Below, piece by piece: positions 1-7,269 of a stretch of DNA of 64,000 bases. The translations under genes and the position numbers were made by a program. The DNA is from Neoroseomonas marina. Its GTDB lineage: Bacteria > Pseudomonadota > Alphaproteobacteria > Acetobacterales > Acetobacteraceae. The notes below the pieces were generated by a model, which worked only from the letters and a program-made list of their open reading frames with translations, was not told the origin of the DNA and did not search any database. The first letter of the stretch is position 1. Each line of letters begins with the position of its first letter. The stretch covers positions 1 through 64,000 of the forward strand of contig NZ_JABBKX010000004.1 in assembly GCF_012927745.1 (NCBI RefSeq). Reading direction: 5' to 3'.

Positions 1-240
1 CGGACGGTGCTGCTGCTCGTCTGCTCGGCGCCGCAGCGGCTGCTGCCGACGATCCGCAGCCGCTGCCGTCGGCTCGGCCTCAATCCGCTCGCCCCGGGCG
101 GGGTGGGGGGCCTGGTCGCCCGCCCGCTGCCCGGGGCGGGGAAGGGGGGGGCAGGGCCGAGCCAGGCCGCCCCCCCCCAGGCGGGCCCCCCGCGGGCCCC
201 GCGGCGGACGGGGCCGGGGGCGCGCTGTTGGAATCCGGAG
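1..240 (+). CDS. DNA polymerase III delta-prime-like fragment, degraded 3' end
   Basis: Reading from base 1 in frame 1 gives a fragment with LLLVCSAPQRLLPTIRSRCR. This is the sensor-type segment of clamp-loader subunits (delta-prime, HolB; tau is related). The gene starts before the window. After about residue 30 the sequence becomes runs of G and C (for example around 140-152 and 170-178) and the translation only faintly resembles a clamp-loader C-terminus. No stop codon occurs in any plus frame until past 310, so the true end cannot be placed; 240 is approximate. Either the end of the gene is decayed or frameshifted, or this stretch is poorly sequenced. The delta-prime identity is fairly secure for the first 30 residues only. 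Confidence 0.5.
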
Positions 241-294
241 AGGGGCGCTGCCCCTCTCCGGACCTCTCCCCGCCCAAGGCCGAAGGGCCTTGGG
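235..294. terminator. two consecutive strong hairpins
   Basis: Two perfect hairpins lie between the delta-prime fragment and the convergent AhpD-like gene. The first has 12-bp arms (235-246 and 250-261) with a 3-base loop. The second has 9-bp arms (273-281 and 286-294) with a GAAG loop. Neither is followed by a clear T-run. A bidirectional terminator for the convergent genes is the simplest reading. The paired design could also mark a dispersed intergenic repeat family. Confidence 0.5.
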
Positions 295-300
295 GAACCG

Positions 301-699
301 TTACTTGGGGGCGGTGATGTCGCGCAGGACGTCCTCGGCCGTGCGCATGGCGGCGATGGCGGCGGGAAAGCCGGCATAGGCGCAGGAATGGGTGATCACC
401 TCGGCGATCTCCTCGGGCGTGCAGCCGTTGTTGAGGGCGCCGACCAGGTGGCCGCGCAACTCGTGATGCTGGCTCATCGCCACCAGCATGCCGATCGTGA
501 CCATGCTGCGCTCCCGCCGCGTCAGCGTCCCGCGCGTCCACAGCGAGGCATAGGGGAACTCTTCCGACAGATGCCGCAGCGCCTGGTTCAGCGGCGTCGT
601 GCTGGCGTCGCGGCGCGCCATGTACCCCTCGCCCAGCACCTCCCGCATCGCCTGTCGTCCCGTCGTCCTCAGCGCGTCGTGCGCGGTCTCGTCGCTCAT
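301..699 (-). CDS. carboxymuconolactone decarboxylase family protein (AhpD-like)
   Basis: A 132-residue protein of the CMD/AhpD fold, the usual length for PcaC-type single-domain members. The diagnostic segment HELRGHLVGALNNGCTPEEI is present, followed by the helix ending in SCAYAGFPAAI. The family includes 4-carboxymuconolactone decarboxylase and AhpD-like peroxidase partners. The CxxC redox pair of AhpD is not present, so a decarboxylase-type or unknown small-molecule role is more likely than peroxidase support. It stands alone, with no aromatic-degradation genes nearby, so its substrate cannot be inferred. A GGAGGA-type ribosome site lies just upstream of the ATG at 699. Confidence 0.8.
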   Translation of the reverse strand: MSDETAHDALRTTGRQAMREVLGEGYMARRDASTTPLNQALRHLSEEFPYASLWTRGTLTRRERSMVTIGMLVAMSQHHELRGHLVGALNNGCTPEEIAEVITHSCAYAGFPAAIAAMRTAEDVLRDITAPK

Positions 700-730
700 G
701 CGGTGTCCTCCTGCGTAGGATGGGGCGATC

Positions 731-806
731 CTAGAGCAGATCCCGATCAGGTGGGATCACCTGATCGGGTAAAGATGCTCGCGAAAACAAGGACCTAGAG
801 ATGTTT
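731..806. repeat. intergenic palindromic repeat element
   Basis: A perfect inverted repeat has 12-bp arms (742-753, CCCGATCAGGTG, and 758-769) around GGAT. It is flanked by the related words CTAGAGCAGAT (731-741) and CCTAGAGATGTTT (794-806), with the AT-richer tract AAAGATGCTCGCGAAAACAA between. I recall similar short elements scattered between genes in several alphaproteobacteria; that part is from memory. Only one copy was noticed here. It lies between divergent genes, so it is not simply a terminator. Confidence 0.5.
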
Positions 807-853
807 CCGTGAGCCATGGCGAACGGAAACTGCTCTGGCGGGAGGCCGCGGCG

Positions 854-1345
854 ATGACGAAGACGCTGCTCATCGTCTTCCACAGCATGACCGGCGGTAC
901 GCGTCAGATGGCCGAGGCCGCGGCCCGCGCGGCGGAAGGCGAGGGCGTGTGCGTGCGCCTGATCGAGGCGCGGGATGCGACCGGCGACGACGTCCTCGCC
1001 GCCGACGGCTACCTCTTCGCGACGCCCGAGAACCTCGCCGCCATCGCCGGCATGATGAAGGACTTCTTCGACCGCACCTACTACGCGGCGCTCGGCCGCA
1101 TCGAGGGGCGGCCCTATGCGCTGATGGTCTGCGCCGGCAGCGATGGCACGAACGCCGCGCGCCAGGTCGCGCGCATCGCAACCGGCTGGCGCCTCCGCGC
1201 CGTTGCGGAACCGCTGATCGTCTGCACCCATGCCCAAACGCCGGAGGCGATCCTCGCCCCCAAGACCATCGGCGCCGAGGACCTTGCCCGCTGCCAGGAC
1301 CTCGGCGCGACGCTCGCCGCCGGCATGGCGATCGGGATGTTCTAG
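854..1345 (+). CDS. flavodoxin-fold protein / NAD(P)H-dependent FMN reductase family
   Basis: A 163-residue protein starting MTKTLLIVFHSMTGGTRQMA, the phosphate-binding loop of flavodoxin-like proteins (S-x-T-G-G-T). The segment ATPENLAAIAGMMKDFFDR is the second flavin-contact region typical of the family (E/N-x-G-x-x-K-x-F). It probably binds FMN and transfers electrons in the cytosol; the partner is unknown. The start at 854 is preferred over an upstream GTG at 809 because GGAGG at 841-845 is well spaced and the homology begins there. Its stop shares the tetranucleotide CTAG with the convergent amidohydrolase. Confidence 0.75.
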   Translation: MTKTLLIVFHSMTGGTRQMAEAAARAAEGEGVCVRLIEARDATGDDVLAADGYLFATPENLAAIAGMMKDFFDRTYYAALGRIEGRPYALMVCAGSDGTNAARQVARIATGWRLRAVAEPLIVCTHAQTPEAILAPKTIGAEDLARCQDLGATLAAGMAIGMF

Positions 1346-2160
1346 CCGCGCTTCCAGCCGATCCAGTCGCAGACCGCGCCACCCATCACGCGTTCCATCT
1401 GCGGCCCCTGCAGCCAGGGGAGTTCCTCGGTGAACAGCGTGATGCACTGCGTCCAGGAACACGGCATGCGCGTGATGTCCGTGCCCCAGAAGAAGCGGTC
1501 CGGGCCGAAGGCGTCGTAGAGCCGATGCAGCCCGTCATGGATGTCGCGGAACGGATAGGACTGTTCCGAATAGCCGGGCGCGCCGGTCGCCTTGAGCGCG
1601 ACATTCGGGAAGCGGGCCAGTGCAACCACGGCATCGAGGTTGTCGAAGGCCGCCGCGCCCTTGCCGTGCCGGATCAGGCCGCAATGGTCGATGATCAGTC
1701 GCAGCCGCGGATGACGTTCGGCGATGCGGGCAAACTCGGGGAGGAAGCGCCAGGCCATGGTGGCCACCGGCAAGCCGGCGTCCTCGGCGGCGGGCCACAG
1801 CCAGTCGATCGTGCCGTCGAAGGGCCAGCTCTGCTGGTCGTCGCGGACGAAGGGGTAGCGCAACCCGCATTGTCCGGGCCGCTGCCGCCAGGTCGCGAGG
1901 AGCGGCCGGCTCGCCTCCGGCGTGTCGAGCGGCACCTGGCCCAGCACGCAGAAGCGGTCCGGATAGCGCGCCGCGGCGGCCTCGGAGATCGCATTGGCGT
2001 CCGGATCCCAGGAGACCGGCGGGTGCAGCACGGCGGCGTCGACGCCCGCCTCCGCCATCTCCCGCAGCAATTCCTCGGCGGTGAAGACTGGGACTTGGCG
2101 ATGGTCTCCACTGGGCGTCCCGCTGCCCCAGATATGCACCTGAGCGTCGACGATCTTCAT
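1342..2160 (-). CDS. amidohydrolase 2 family metal-dependent hydrolase
   Basis: A 272-residue TIM-barrel hydrolase (amidohydrolase_2 type, related to decarboxylases and lactonases). It opens with KIVDAQVHIWG, where D-A-Q-V-H-I-W replaces the classic H-x-H with Q-x-H. This is seen in 2-pyrone-4,6-dicarboxylate lactonase-like and related members. Other likely active-site positions are LIIDHCGL in the middle and FWGTDITRMP near the end, with the conserved Asp. It overlaps the upstream glycosyltransferase-like gene by ATGA, so the two are translationally coupled. Its substrate is unknown. The start is the ATG at 2158-2160. Confidence 0.75.
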   Translation of the reverse strand: MKIVDAQVHIWGSGTPSGDHRQVPVFTAEELLREMAEAGVDAAVLHPPVSWDPDANAISEAAAARYPDRFCVLGQVPLDTPEASRPLLATWRQRPGQCGLRYPFVRDDQQSWPFDGTIDWLWPAAEDAGLPVATMAWRFLPEFARIAERHPRLRLIIDHCGLIRHGKGAAAFDNLDAVVALARFPNVALKATGAPGYSEQSYPFRDIHDGLHRLYDAFGPDRFFWGTDITRMPCSWTQCITLFTEELPWLQGPQMERVMGGAVCDWIGWKRG

Positions 2161-3011
2161 GCCCGTCCTCCCGCCGACAATACTGGAAGGGAGGAGAAGC
2201 GCGTGTCGAGGTGCTCGATCTCGAGGAAGCCGGCGTCGGTGCCGAACGCCTTGTAGATCGGGAAGGTCTTCAATACCCCGAGCGTCGCCGCACTCTCGAG
2301 CGGCGAGATGAAGCCGCAATCGTTGTCGCCGAAATGGGGCTGGCGCATCCAGTGGGCCAGTTGCGCCGCCGTGACCGCGAAGAAGCCGCTGTGCGGATTG
2401 GTGGCTCGGCGGAAGGTGGTGCGGTCGAGGCGAAGGAACGGTTCGTCCGGCAAAGGATCCTGCCAGGGTGCGAGCAGCCCTGGCCGGAGGTCGCCGTCGA
2501 TCCAGGTCTTGAGGCTCGGCCCCGCCCTGTTCCATTCGAAGCGGTTGGGCATGAGCAGCCGCTTCGGTCCGAAGGCGTCCTGGAACGCGACGATCTTGGC
2601 GATGAAGCCGGGGTCGCCGACGCGCAGGTCGTCCTCGGAATAGCAGAACAGGTCATAGGCGTTGCGGCTGTCCGCAAACAGGCGACGTGCGGCGAAACCG
2701 ATCATGCGCGGGTTGTCCGCGCGGACGGTCACCTGGCGGACGTCCCGTGCCTTGGCGTGCGCCTCGTCGATCAGGTGGTCCGTGCCGTTGGTCAGCACCA
2801 CGATGTCGAGCGCATCGAGGACGCCGCGCATCCGCTCGTAGCGCTTCGCGGCGATGTTGATCGTCGTGGTCGCGCCGAAGGTGCCGCGCCAGGAATCGAT
2901 CGTGCGTTTCAGGGCTTCCGCCCGTTGGTCGCGCCGGTGCGCATCGGTGGAGGAATGGCGCGAGCCGTCCTCCGCCTTGAAGTAGTGCACCAGCGCGAGG
3001 AGAACCCGCAT
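2157..3011 (-). CDS. putative glycosyltransferase-like protein with EDD motif
   Basis: A 284-residue protein I do not recognise by name. It starts MRVLLALVHYF. In the middle it has YDLFCYSEDDLRVGDPGFI, an Asp/Glu motif in the style of the metal-binding DxD region of GT-A glycosyltransferases. Later segments, NPHSGFFAVTAAQLAHWM and GDNDCGFISPLESAA, resemble acceptor-side motifs. No signal peptide or membrane segment is evident. It is coupled to the neighbouring ggt (TGATG) and amidohydrolase (ATGA) genes and so is surely co-expressed. The EDDL style resembles that of the two 375-residue proteins at 13662 and 45675, but overall similarity is low. Function is inferred only. Confidence 0.5.
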   Translation of the reverse strand: MRVLLALVHYFKAEDGSRHSSTDAHRRDQRAEALKRTIDSWRGTFGATTTINIAAKRYERMRGVLDALDIVVLTNGTDHLIDEAHAKARDVRQVTVRADNPRMIGFAARRLFADSRNAYDLFCYSEDDLRVGDPGFIAKIVAFQDAFGPKRLLMPNRFEWNRAGPSLKTWIDGDLRPGLLAPWQDPLPDEPFLRLDRTTFRRATNPHSGFFAVTAAQLAHWMRQPHFGDNDCGFISPLESAATLGVLKTFPIYKAFGTDAGFLEIEHLDTRFSSLPVLSAGGRA

Positions 3012-4852
3012 CAGCGTCCGACCGCGTAGCCTTGCATGCCGCGCGGGTTGGCCCCGGCGCGGATGGTGCCGTCCGGTTCGCGTCGCACGCCGGTCAGACG
3101 GCCTTCCGACCACTCGCCGCCCATCTCGGCGAGGTGGCCGCGCGTGTTGAGGTCCTGCAACACTTCCGGTGCGTAGCGGCCTTCGATCACCACCTTCCCG
3201 GGCTTGGCCCCGCGCGGCCAGAAGCTGCTGATCCAGTGCTCGGAATGGAAGGAGGGCAGGTCGATCGCCTGCTGGATGTTCATCCCGTGATGGATCATCC
3301 GCAGCAGCATGATGGGCTGCCACTGGTCCTGCTGCTCGCCGCCCGGCGTGCCGAAGGACATCCAGGGCTGGCCCTCGCGCAGCAGCATGGACGGCGAGAG
3401 CGTCGTGCGCGGGCGCTTGCCCGGCTGCAGGCCGTTCGGCAGCGTCTCGTCCAGCCAGAACATCTGGCAGCGCGACCCGAGGCAGAAGCCGAGTTCCGGG
3501 ATGGCCGGGGAGGATTGCAGCCAGCCGGCCGAAGGCGTCGCGCTGACCATGTTCCCCGCCGCGTCGATCACGTCGACATGGCAGGTGTCCCCGCCCGACG
3601 CGCCGAGGCGCGAGACGGTCGGCTCGCCCGACCCCGCGGCCGCCGCGAGTTCCTGCGCGCGCCGGATCGCCGCGGCGTAATCCGTGCGTGGCACGCGGCC
3701 ATCCGGGCTGCCGGGGCGGAACTCCATCGAGGCCTCGCGCCCGATCAGCGCCCGACGCGCATCGGTGTAGGCCTTGGACAGCAGCGTCTGCATCGGCACG
3801 TCGACGAAGTCGGGGTCGCCGTAGAAGGCCTCGCGGTCGGCGAAGGCGAGCTTCTGGGCCTCGATCACATGGTGGATGAACTCGGCGCCGATGGGGTCCA
3901 TCGCATCGACGTCGAATCCGGCCATCAGCGCCAGCGTCTGCAGCATGGCAGGGCCCTGGCTCCAGGGGCCGCACTTCAGGACGGTGTGGCCATGGTAGTC
4001 GAGCGTCAGCGGCGCCTCGACGGTGGCCGACCAGCGGGCCAGGTCGTCGCCGTTCAGCACGCCGCGGTGGCGGCGGCCGGAGGTGTCCATCGCCTCGGTC
4101 GTGGTGGAGAAGCGGGCGATCGCCTCGGCGACGAAGCCGCGATACCAGGTGGTGCGCGCCGCTTCGATCTGCCGCACGCGGTCGCCGCCGGCGGCCTCGG
4201 CCTCGCGCACCACGCGCTCATAGGTGTCGGCGAGCGTGGGGTTGGCATAGACGCCATTCGGCTCCGGCCCGCCATTGCGCAGCCACAGTGCGGCGGAGGT
4301 CTTCCACTCGGCCTCGAACAGCGGGCGCACGCTCTCGATCGTCGCGCGGATGCGCGGGACCATCGGCGCGCCATGCCGCGCATAGCCGATCGCGTAGGCG
4401 AGCACGTCGCGCACCGTCCAGCTGCCGTGGTCGCGCAGCATGACCATCCAGGCATCGAAGGCGCCCGGCACCGGTGTCGCGAGCAGACCCGTACCCGGCA
4501 CCAGGTCGAGGCCCAGCTCGTCGCGCAGGTGCGCGACCGTGAGCCCGGCCGGCGCGGGACCCTGGCCGCAGATCACCTCCTGCCGGCCGGTCCGCGCGCT
4601 GTGCAGGATAATCGGGCAGTCGCCGCCCGGCCCGTTCAGGTGCGGTTCCACGATCTGCAGCGTGAAGCCGGCGGCGACGGCGGCGTCGAAGGCATTGCCG
4701 CCGCGTTCCAGCACCGCCATGCCGACCTGGCTCGCGAGCCAGTGGGTGGACGCGACGGCGCCGAAGGTGCCGATGATTTCGGGACGAGTGGTGAACATCC
4801 GGGGCGGTTCCTTCGCGGGGAAGCCGATCATCTCCGGCGTGGCGACGGACAT
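3011..4852 (-). CDS. ggt: gamma-glutamyltranspeptidase family protein
   Basis: A 613-residue Ntn-hydrolase related to gamma-glutamyltransferase. The N-terminal block FGAVASTHWLASQVGMAVLERGGNAFDAAVAAGF is typical and the end contains the usual FGTPGG motif. The autocleavage/nucleophile Thr should be Thr423 in GGDTCHVDVID, which splits the precursor into large and small subunits. No convincing signal peptide is seen, so a cytoplasmic acylase or transpeptidase acting on gamma-glutamyl compounds is possible; many of these proteins are acylases rather than true Ggt. First gene of a three-gene coupled operon. The 80-bp gap to phnN is a divergent promoter region. Confidence 0.85.
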   Translation of the reverse strand: MSVATPEMIGFPAKEPPRMFTTRPEIIGTFGAVASTHWLASQVGMAVLERGGNAFDAAVAAGFTLQIVEPHLNGPGGDCPIILHSARTGRQEVICGQGPAPAGLTVAHLRDELGLDLVPGTGLLATPVPGAFDAWMVMLRDHGSWTVRDVLAYAIGYARHGAPMVPRIRATIESVRPLFEAEWKTSAALWLRNGGPEPNGVYANPTLADTYERVVREAEAAGGDRVRQIEAARTTWYRGFVAEAIARFSTTTEAMDTSGRRHRGVLNGDDLARWSATVEAPLTLDYHGHTVLKCGPWSQGPAMLQTLALMAGFDVDAMDPIGAEFIHHVIEAQKLAFADREAFYGDPDFVDVPMQTLLSKAYTDARRALIGREASMEFRPGSPDGRVPRTDYAAAIRRAQELAAAAGSGEPTVSRLGASGGDTCHVDVIDAAGNMVSATPSAGWLQSSPAIPELGFCLGSRCQMFWLDETLPNGLQPGKRPRTTLSPSMLLREGQPWMSFGTPGGEQQDQWQPIMLLRMIHHGMNIQQAIDLPSFHSEHWISSFWPRGAKPGKVVIEGRYAPEVLQDLNTRGHLAEMGGEWSEGRLTGVRREPDGTIRAGANPRGMQGYAVGR

Positions 4853-4932
4853 CGGCCGTGGTCCTCGGTCTTGCGCCGAACGTCGTCGCGCAGCAGAGGG
4901 TGCGCGTCAATCCTCGCGGGAGCCTCGGACGG

Positions 4933-5484
4933 ATGCTGGTGGCGGTGGTCGGGCCCTCGGGGGCAGGCAAGGACACGCTGATGGGCCTGGCCCGCGCGCG
5001 GCTGGAAGGCGATGCCCGGTTCCGCTTCGTGCAGCGCAGCATCACGCGCCCAGCCGAGGCGGGCGGGGAGGCGCACCGCGCCCTGTCCGTCGCCGCCTTC
5101 GACGCCGAGCGCGCCGCCGGCGCCTTCGCCCTGTGGTGGGGCGCGCATGGCCTATTCTACGGCATCCCGCGGGACATCGAGGCCGACCTCGCCGCGCGCC
5201 GGGTGGTGGTGGCGAACCTGTCGCGCGGCACGCTTGCCGAGGCCGCGGGGCGCTATCCGCTGCGCGTGCTGAACATCACCGCGCCGCTCGCGGTGCTGGC
5301 GGCGCGCCTTGCGGCGCGCGGGCGCGAAACGGCCGAGGACATCGCCGCCCGTCTGGCGCGGGAGGCCGCGCTGCCCCCGGGGCTCGACGTCGCGACAGTG
5401 TCGAACGACGCGACGCCGGAGGACGGCGCCGCTCGTGTCGTCGCCGAGCTCAGCCGCGCAGCGGCAGACGCTCGGCGATCGTGA
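4933..5484 (+). CDS. phnN: ribose 1,5-bisphosphate phosphokinase PhnN
   Basis: A 183-residue P-loop kinase of the guanylate-kinase superfamily. The Walker A motif GPSGAGKDTL is at about residues 7-16, followed by FVQRSITRPAE and the substrate segment WGAHGLFYGIP, both hallmarks of PhnN. The enzyme phosphorylates ribose 1,5-bisphosphate to PRPP, the last step that returns ribose from the C-P lyase pathway. The start at 4933 is used because the homology begins with MLVAVVGPSG. It lies alone on the plus strand and its last 35 bases overlap the end of the convergent DUF1045 gene. Confidence 0.93.
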   Translation: MLVAVVGPSGAGKDTLMGLARARLEGDARFRFVQRSITRPAEAGGEAHRALSVAAFDAERAAGAFALWWGAHGLFYGIPRDIEADLAARRVVVANLSRGTLAEAAGRYPLRVLNITAPLAVLAARLAARGRETAEDIAARLAREAALPPGLDVATVSNDATPEDGAARVVAELSRAAADARRS

Positions 5485-6130
5485 AGGGCGCGCCCGGTGC
5501 GGGCTGTACGAAGAGCGAGAGCGACGTCACCTGCCGCTTCCGGCCCGGGGCCTCCCCGAGGAAGGCCGTGACCGCCGGCATGACCACCGCCTTCTCCTTG
5601 GGGGCGAGGCGCCGCGTCAGCGTGACGTGGAAGCGCCATTCCTCGAAGACATAGGGGTAGCCCCAGCGGTCGAGGTAGTCGCGCTGCCGGGCAGAGAGCC
5701 GTTCCGGGCGGCGGCGCGCGATCTCGGCCTCGCTCGGCGGCACGCGATGGTCGTCGAGCGCTTCGACGCAGGCATTCGCGAAGGCGGTCAGCGCGGGGCA
5801 GGGAGCGGATTCCCGCAGCGCCAGGAAGCCGTCGAGGTCATGCACCGCGAGCGGCGGCAGGTCGAAGGGCGCCGTCCGGCCCGCCAGCGCCGCCGCGGCG
5901 TCGCGCGCCGCCGCGTATCCCCGCGCCAGCCGGAAAGGCGGCTTCAGCGTCGCATGCAGACCATAGCCGCGCGGATCGGCCGTGAGTTCGGCCAGGTCCA
6001 TGCCGTCCACCGCCGGCTGCGTCTGCGCCCGCCCCGATGCGGCGTCGCGCCCGAGCCAGGTGCTGCCCAGCGCATGCAGCGCGTCGTTCTCCTCCGGCGC
6101 CCAGTAGAGCGCGAGCCGCCATGGCGTCAT
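5450..6130 (-). CDS. DUF1045 family, 2H phosphoesterase-like phosphonate protein
   Basis: A 226-residue protein of the DUF1045 family that is found with C-P lyase genes. Two H-x-T signatures, LHATLKPPF and FHVTLTRRL, are spaced as in 2H phosphoesterases, whose two histidines act on cyclic phosphates. Last gene of the phn operon, overlapping phnM by ATGA. The C-P lyase pathway needs a ribose 1,2-cyclic phosphate phosphodiesterase, normally PhnP, which is absent here. This protein is therefore a good candidate for that step (inference). The start is the ATG at 6128-6130 rather than upstream codons because of the coupling. Confidence 0.85.
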   Translation of the reverse strand: MTPWRLALYWAPEENDALHALGSTWLGRDAASGRAQTQPAVDGMDLAELTADPRGYGLHATLKPPFRLARGYAAARDAAAALAGRTAPFDLPPLAVHDLDGFLALRESAPCPALTAFANACVEALDDHRVPPSEAEIARRRPERLSARQRDYLDRWGYPYVFEEWRFHVTLTRRLAPKEKAVVMPAVTAFLGEAPGRKRQVTSLSLFVQPAPGAPFTIAERLPLRG

Positions 6131-7269
6131 GCGACGCGGCTGCCCTCGCGCCACACCCGGCGCACCACCGGGATGCCGTGGACCGCGCGCACCTGCGCGA
6201 GGTCGGCCCGCAGCCCCGGCGCGAGACGCCCTCGATCGGCGAGCCGCGCCATCCGCGCCGGCCGGTCGGTGATCATGGCGACGGCTTCGGGGAGGGAGAT
6301 GCCGGTCTCCTCTGCCGTCCGCCAGGCGGCCTCGACCATTGAGGCCGGCACGTAGTCGGAGGCGAAGGCATCGGCCGCCCGCGCGCGCACCAGGTCCGCC
6401 GCGGCGACATTGCCCGAATGGCTGCCGCCGCGGACGATGTTCGGCGCCCCGGCGATGACGCCGACGCCCGCGTCGCGCGCGGCCTCGGCGGCTTCCATCG
6501 TCACCGGGAACTCGCTGATGGCGATGCCATCGGCGAGGTTGCGGCGCACTTCCTCCGCACTCTGGTCGTCATGCGAGGCGATGGCGAGGTCGCGGTGCCG
6601 GATGCGGTCGAGCAGCCAGCGCCGCTGCGGTTCGCGTAGCCGCTCCCGCTGGTCGAGCAGGAAGGCGATGCGATCCTGCACCTGTTCGACCGTCATCTGC
6701 GTCTGCTTGCGGCGCATCGTCACGTAGCGGGGGATGTCGCGGTACTGTCCGACACCCGGCGAGTGGTCCATCAGGCTGACCATCAGCACCCGCGGATGAT
6801 CGGCCACCGGGTCCATCGCCGGCACCATGTCGGCGGCCGGCAGTTCGCAGCGCAGGTGCAGGAAGTGCTCGGAGCGCAGCACGCCGGTCTCGGCCAGCGC
6901 ATCGAGGTCGGCGACGCCGTCGAGGAAGGTCTGCCCGCGCCCCTGGTCGAAGCCGAGGTCGCCGAGGCACAGCGCGTCGAACACGGTGGTCACGCCGGCC
7001 GCCGCGCATTGCGCGTCATGCGCGATCATCGCGGAGCGCGAGGGCCAGCGCGCGTTCTGCCGCGGCTGCACCTGGCGCTCGAGGTTGTCGGTGTGCACGT
7101 CGACCACGCCGGGGATGAGGTGGTCGCCCTCGAGGTCCCGCGCGGCGGCCGCATGGCTGCGGCCCGGCTGGATCTCGGCGATGCGGCCGCCGCGGATCAC
7201 CAGCGTGCCCGGCAGGGTTTCCTCCGGCAGGACGAGGATGGCGTTGGTGAGGATGGTCTCGGCGGTCAT
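6127..7269 (-). CDS. phnM: alpha-D-ribose 1-methylphosphonate 5-triphosphate diphosphatase PhnM
   Basis: A 380-residue amidohydrolase-superfamily enzyme. Metal-site segments are IPGVVDVHTDNLERQ, SLMDHSPGVGQY, AIASHDDQ and DAFASDYVP, matching PhnM. It removes pyrophosphate from 5-triphosphoribosyl 1-phosphonate so that PhnJ can cleave the C-P bond. It is coupled by 4-base overlaps to phnL upstream and to the DUF1045 gene downstream. A second, divergent PhnM-like gene lies at 12502 in the same locus. Confidence 0.93.
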   Translation of the reverse strand: MTAETILTNAILVLPEETLPGTLVIRGGRIAEIQPGRSHAAAARDLEGDHLIPGVVDVHTDNLERQVQPRQNARWPSRSAMIAHDAQCAAAGVTTVFDALCLGDLGFDQGRGQTFLDGVADLDALAETGVLRSEHFLHLRCELPAADMVPAMDPVADHPRVLMVSLMDHSPGVGQYRDIPRYVTMRRKQTQMTVEQVQDRIAFLLDQRERLREPQRRWLLDRIRHRDLAIASHDDQSAEEVRRNLADGIAISEFPVTMEAAEAARDAGVGVIAGAPNIVRGGSHSGNVAAADLVRARAADAFASDYVPASMVEAAWRTAEETGISLPEAVAMITDRPARMARLADRGRLAPGLRADLAQVRAVHGIPVVRRVWREGSRVA

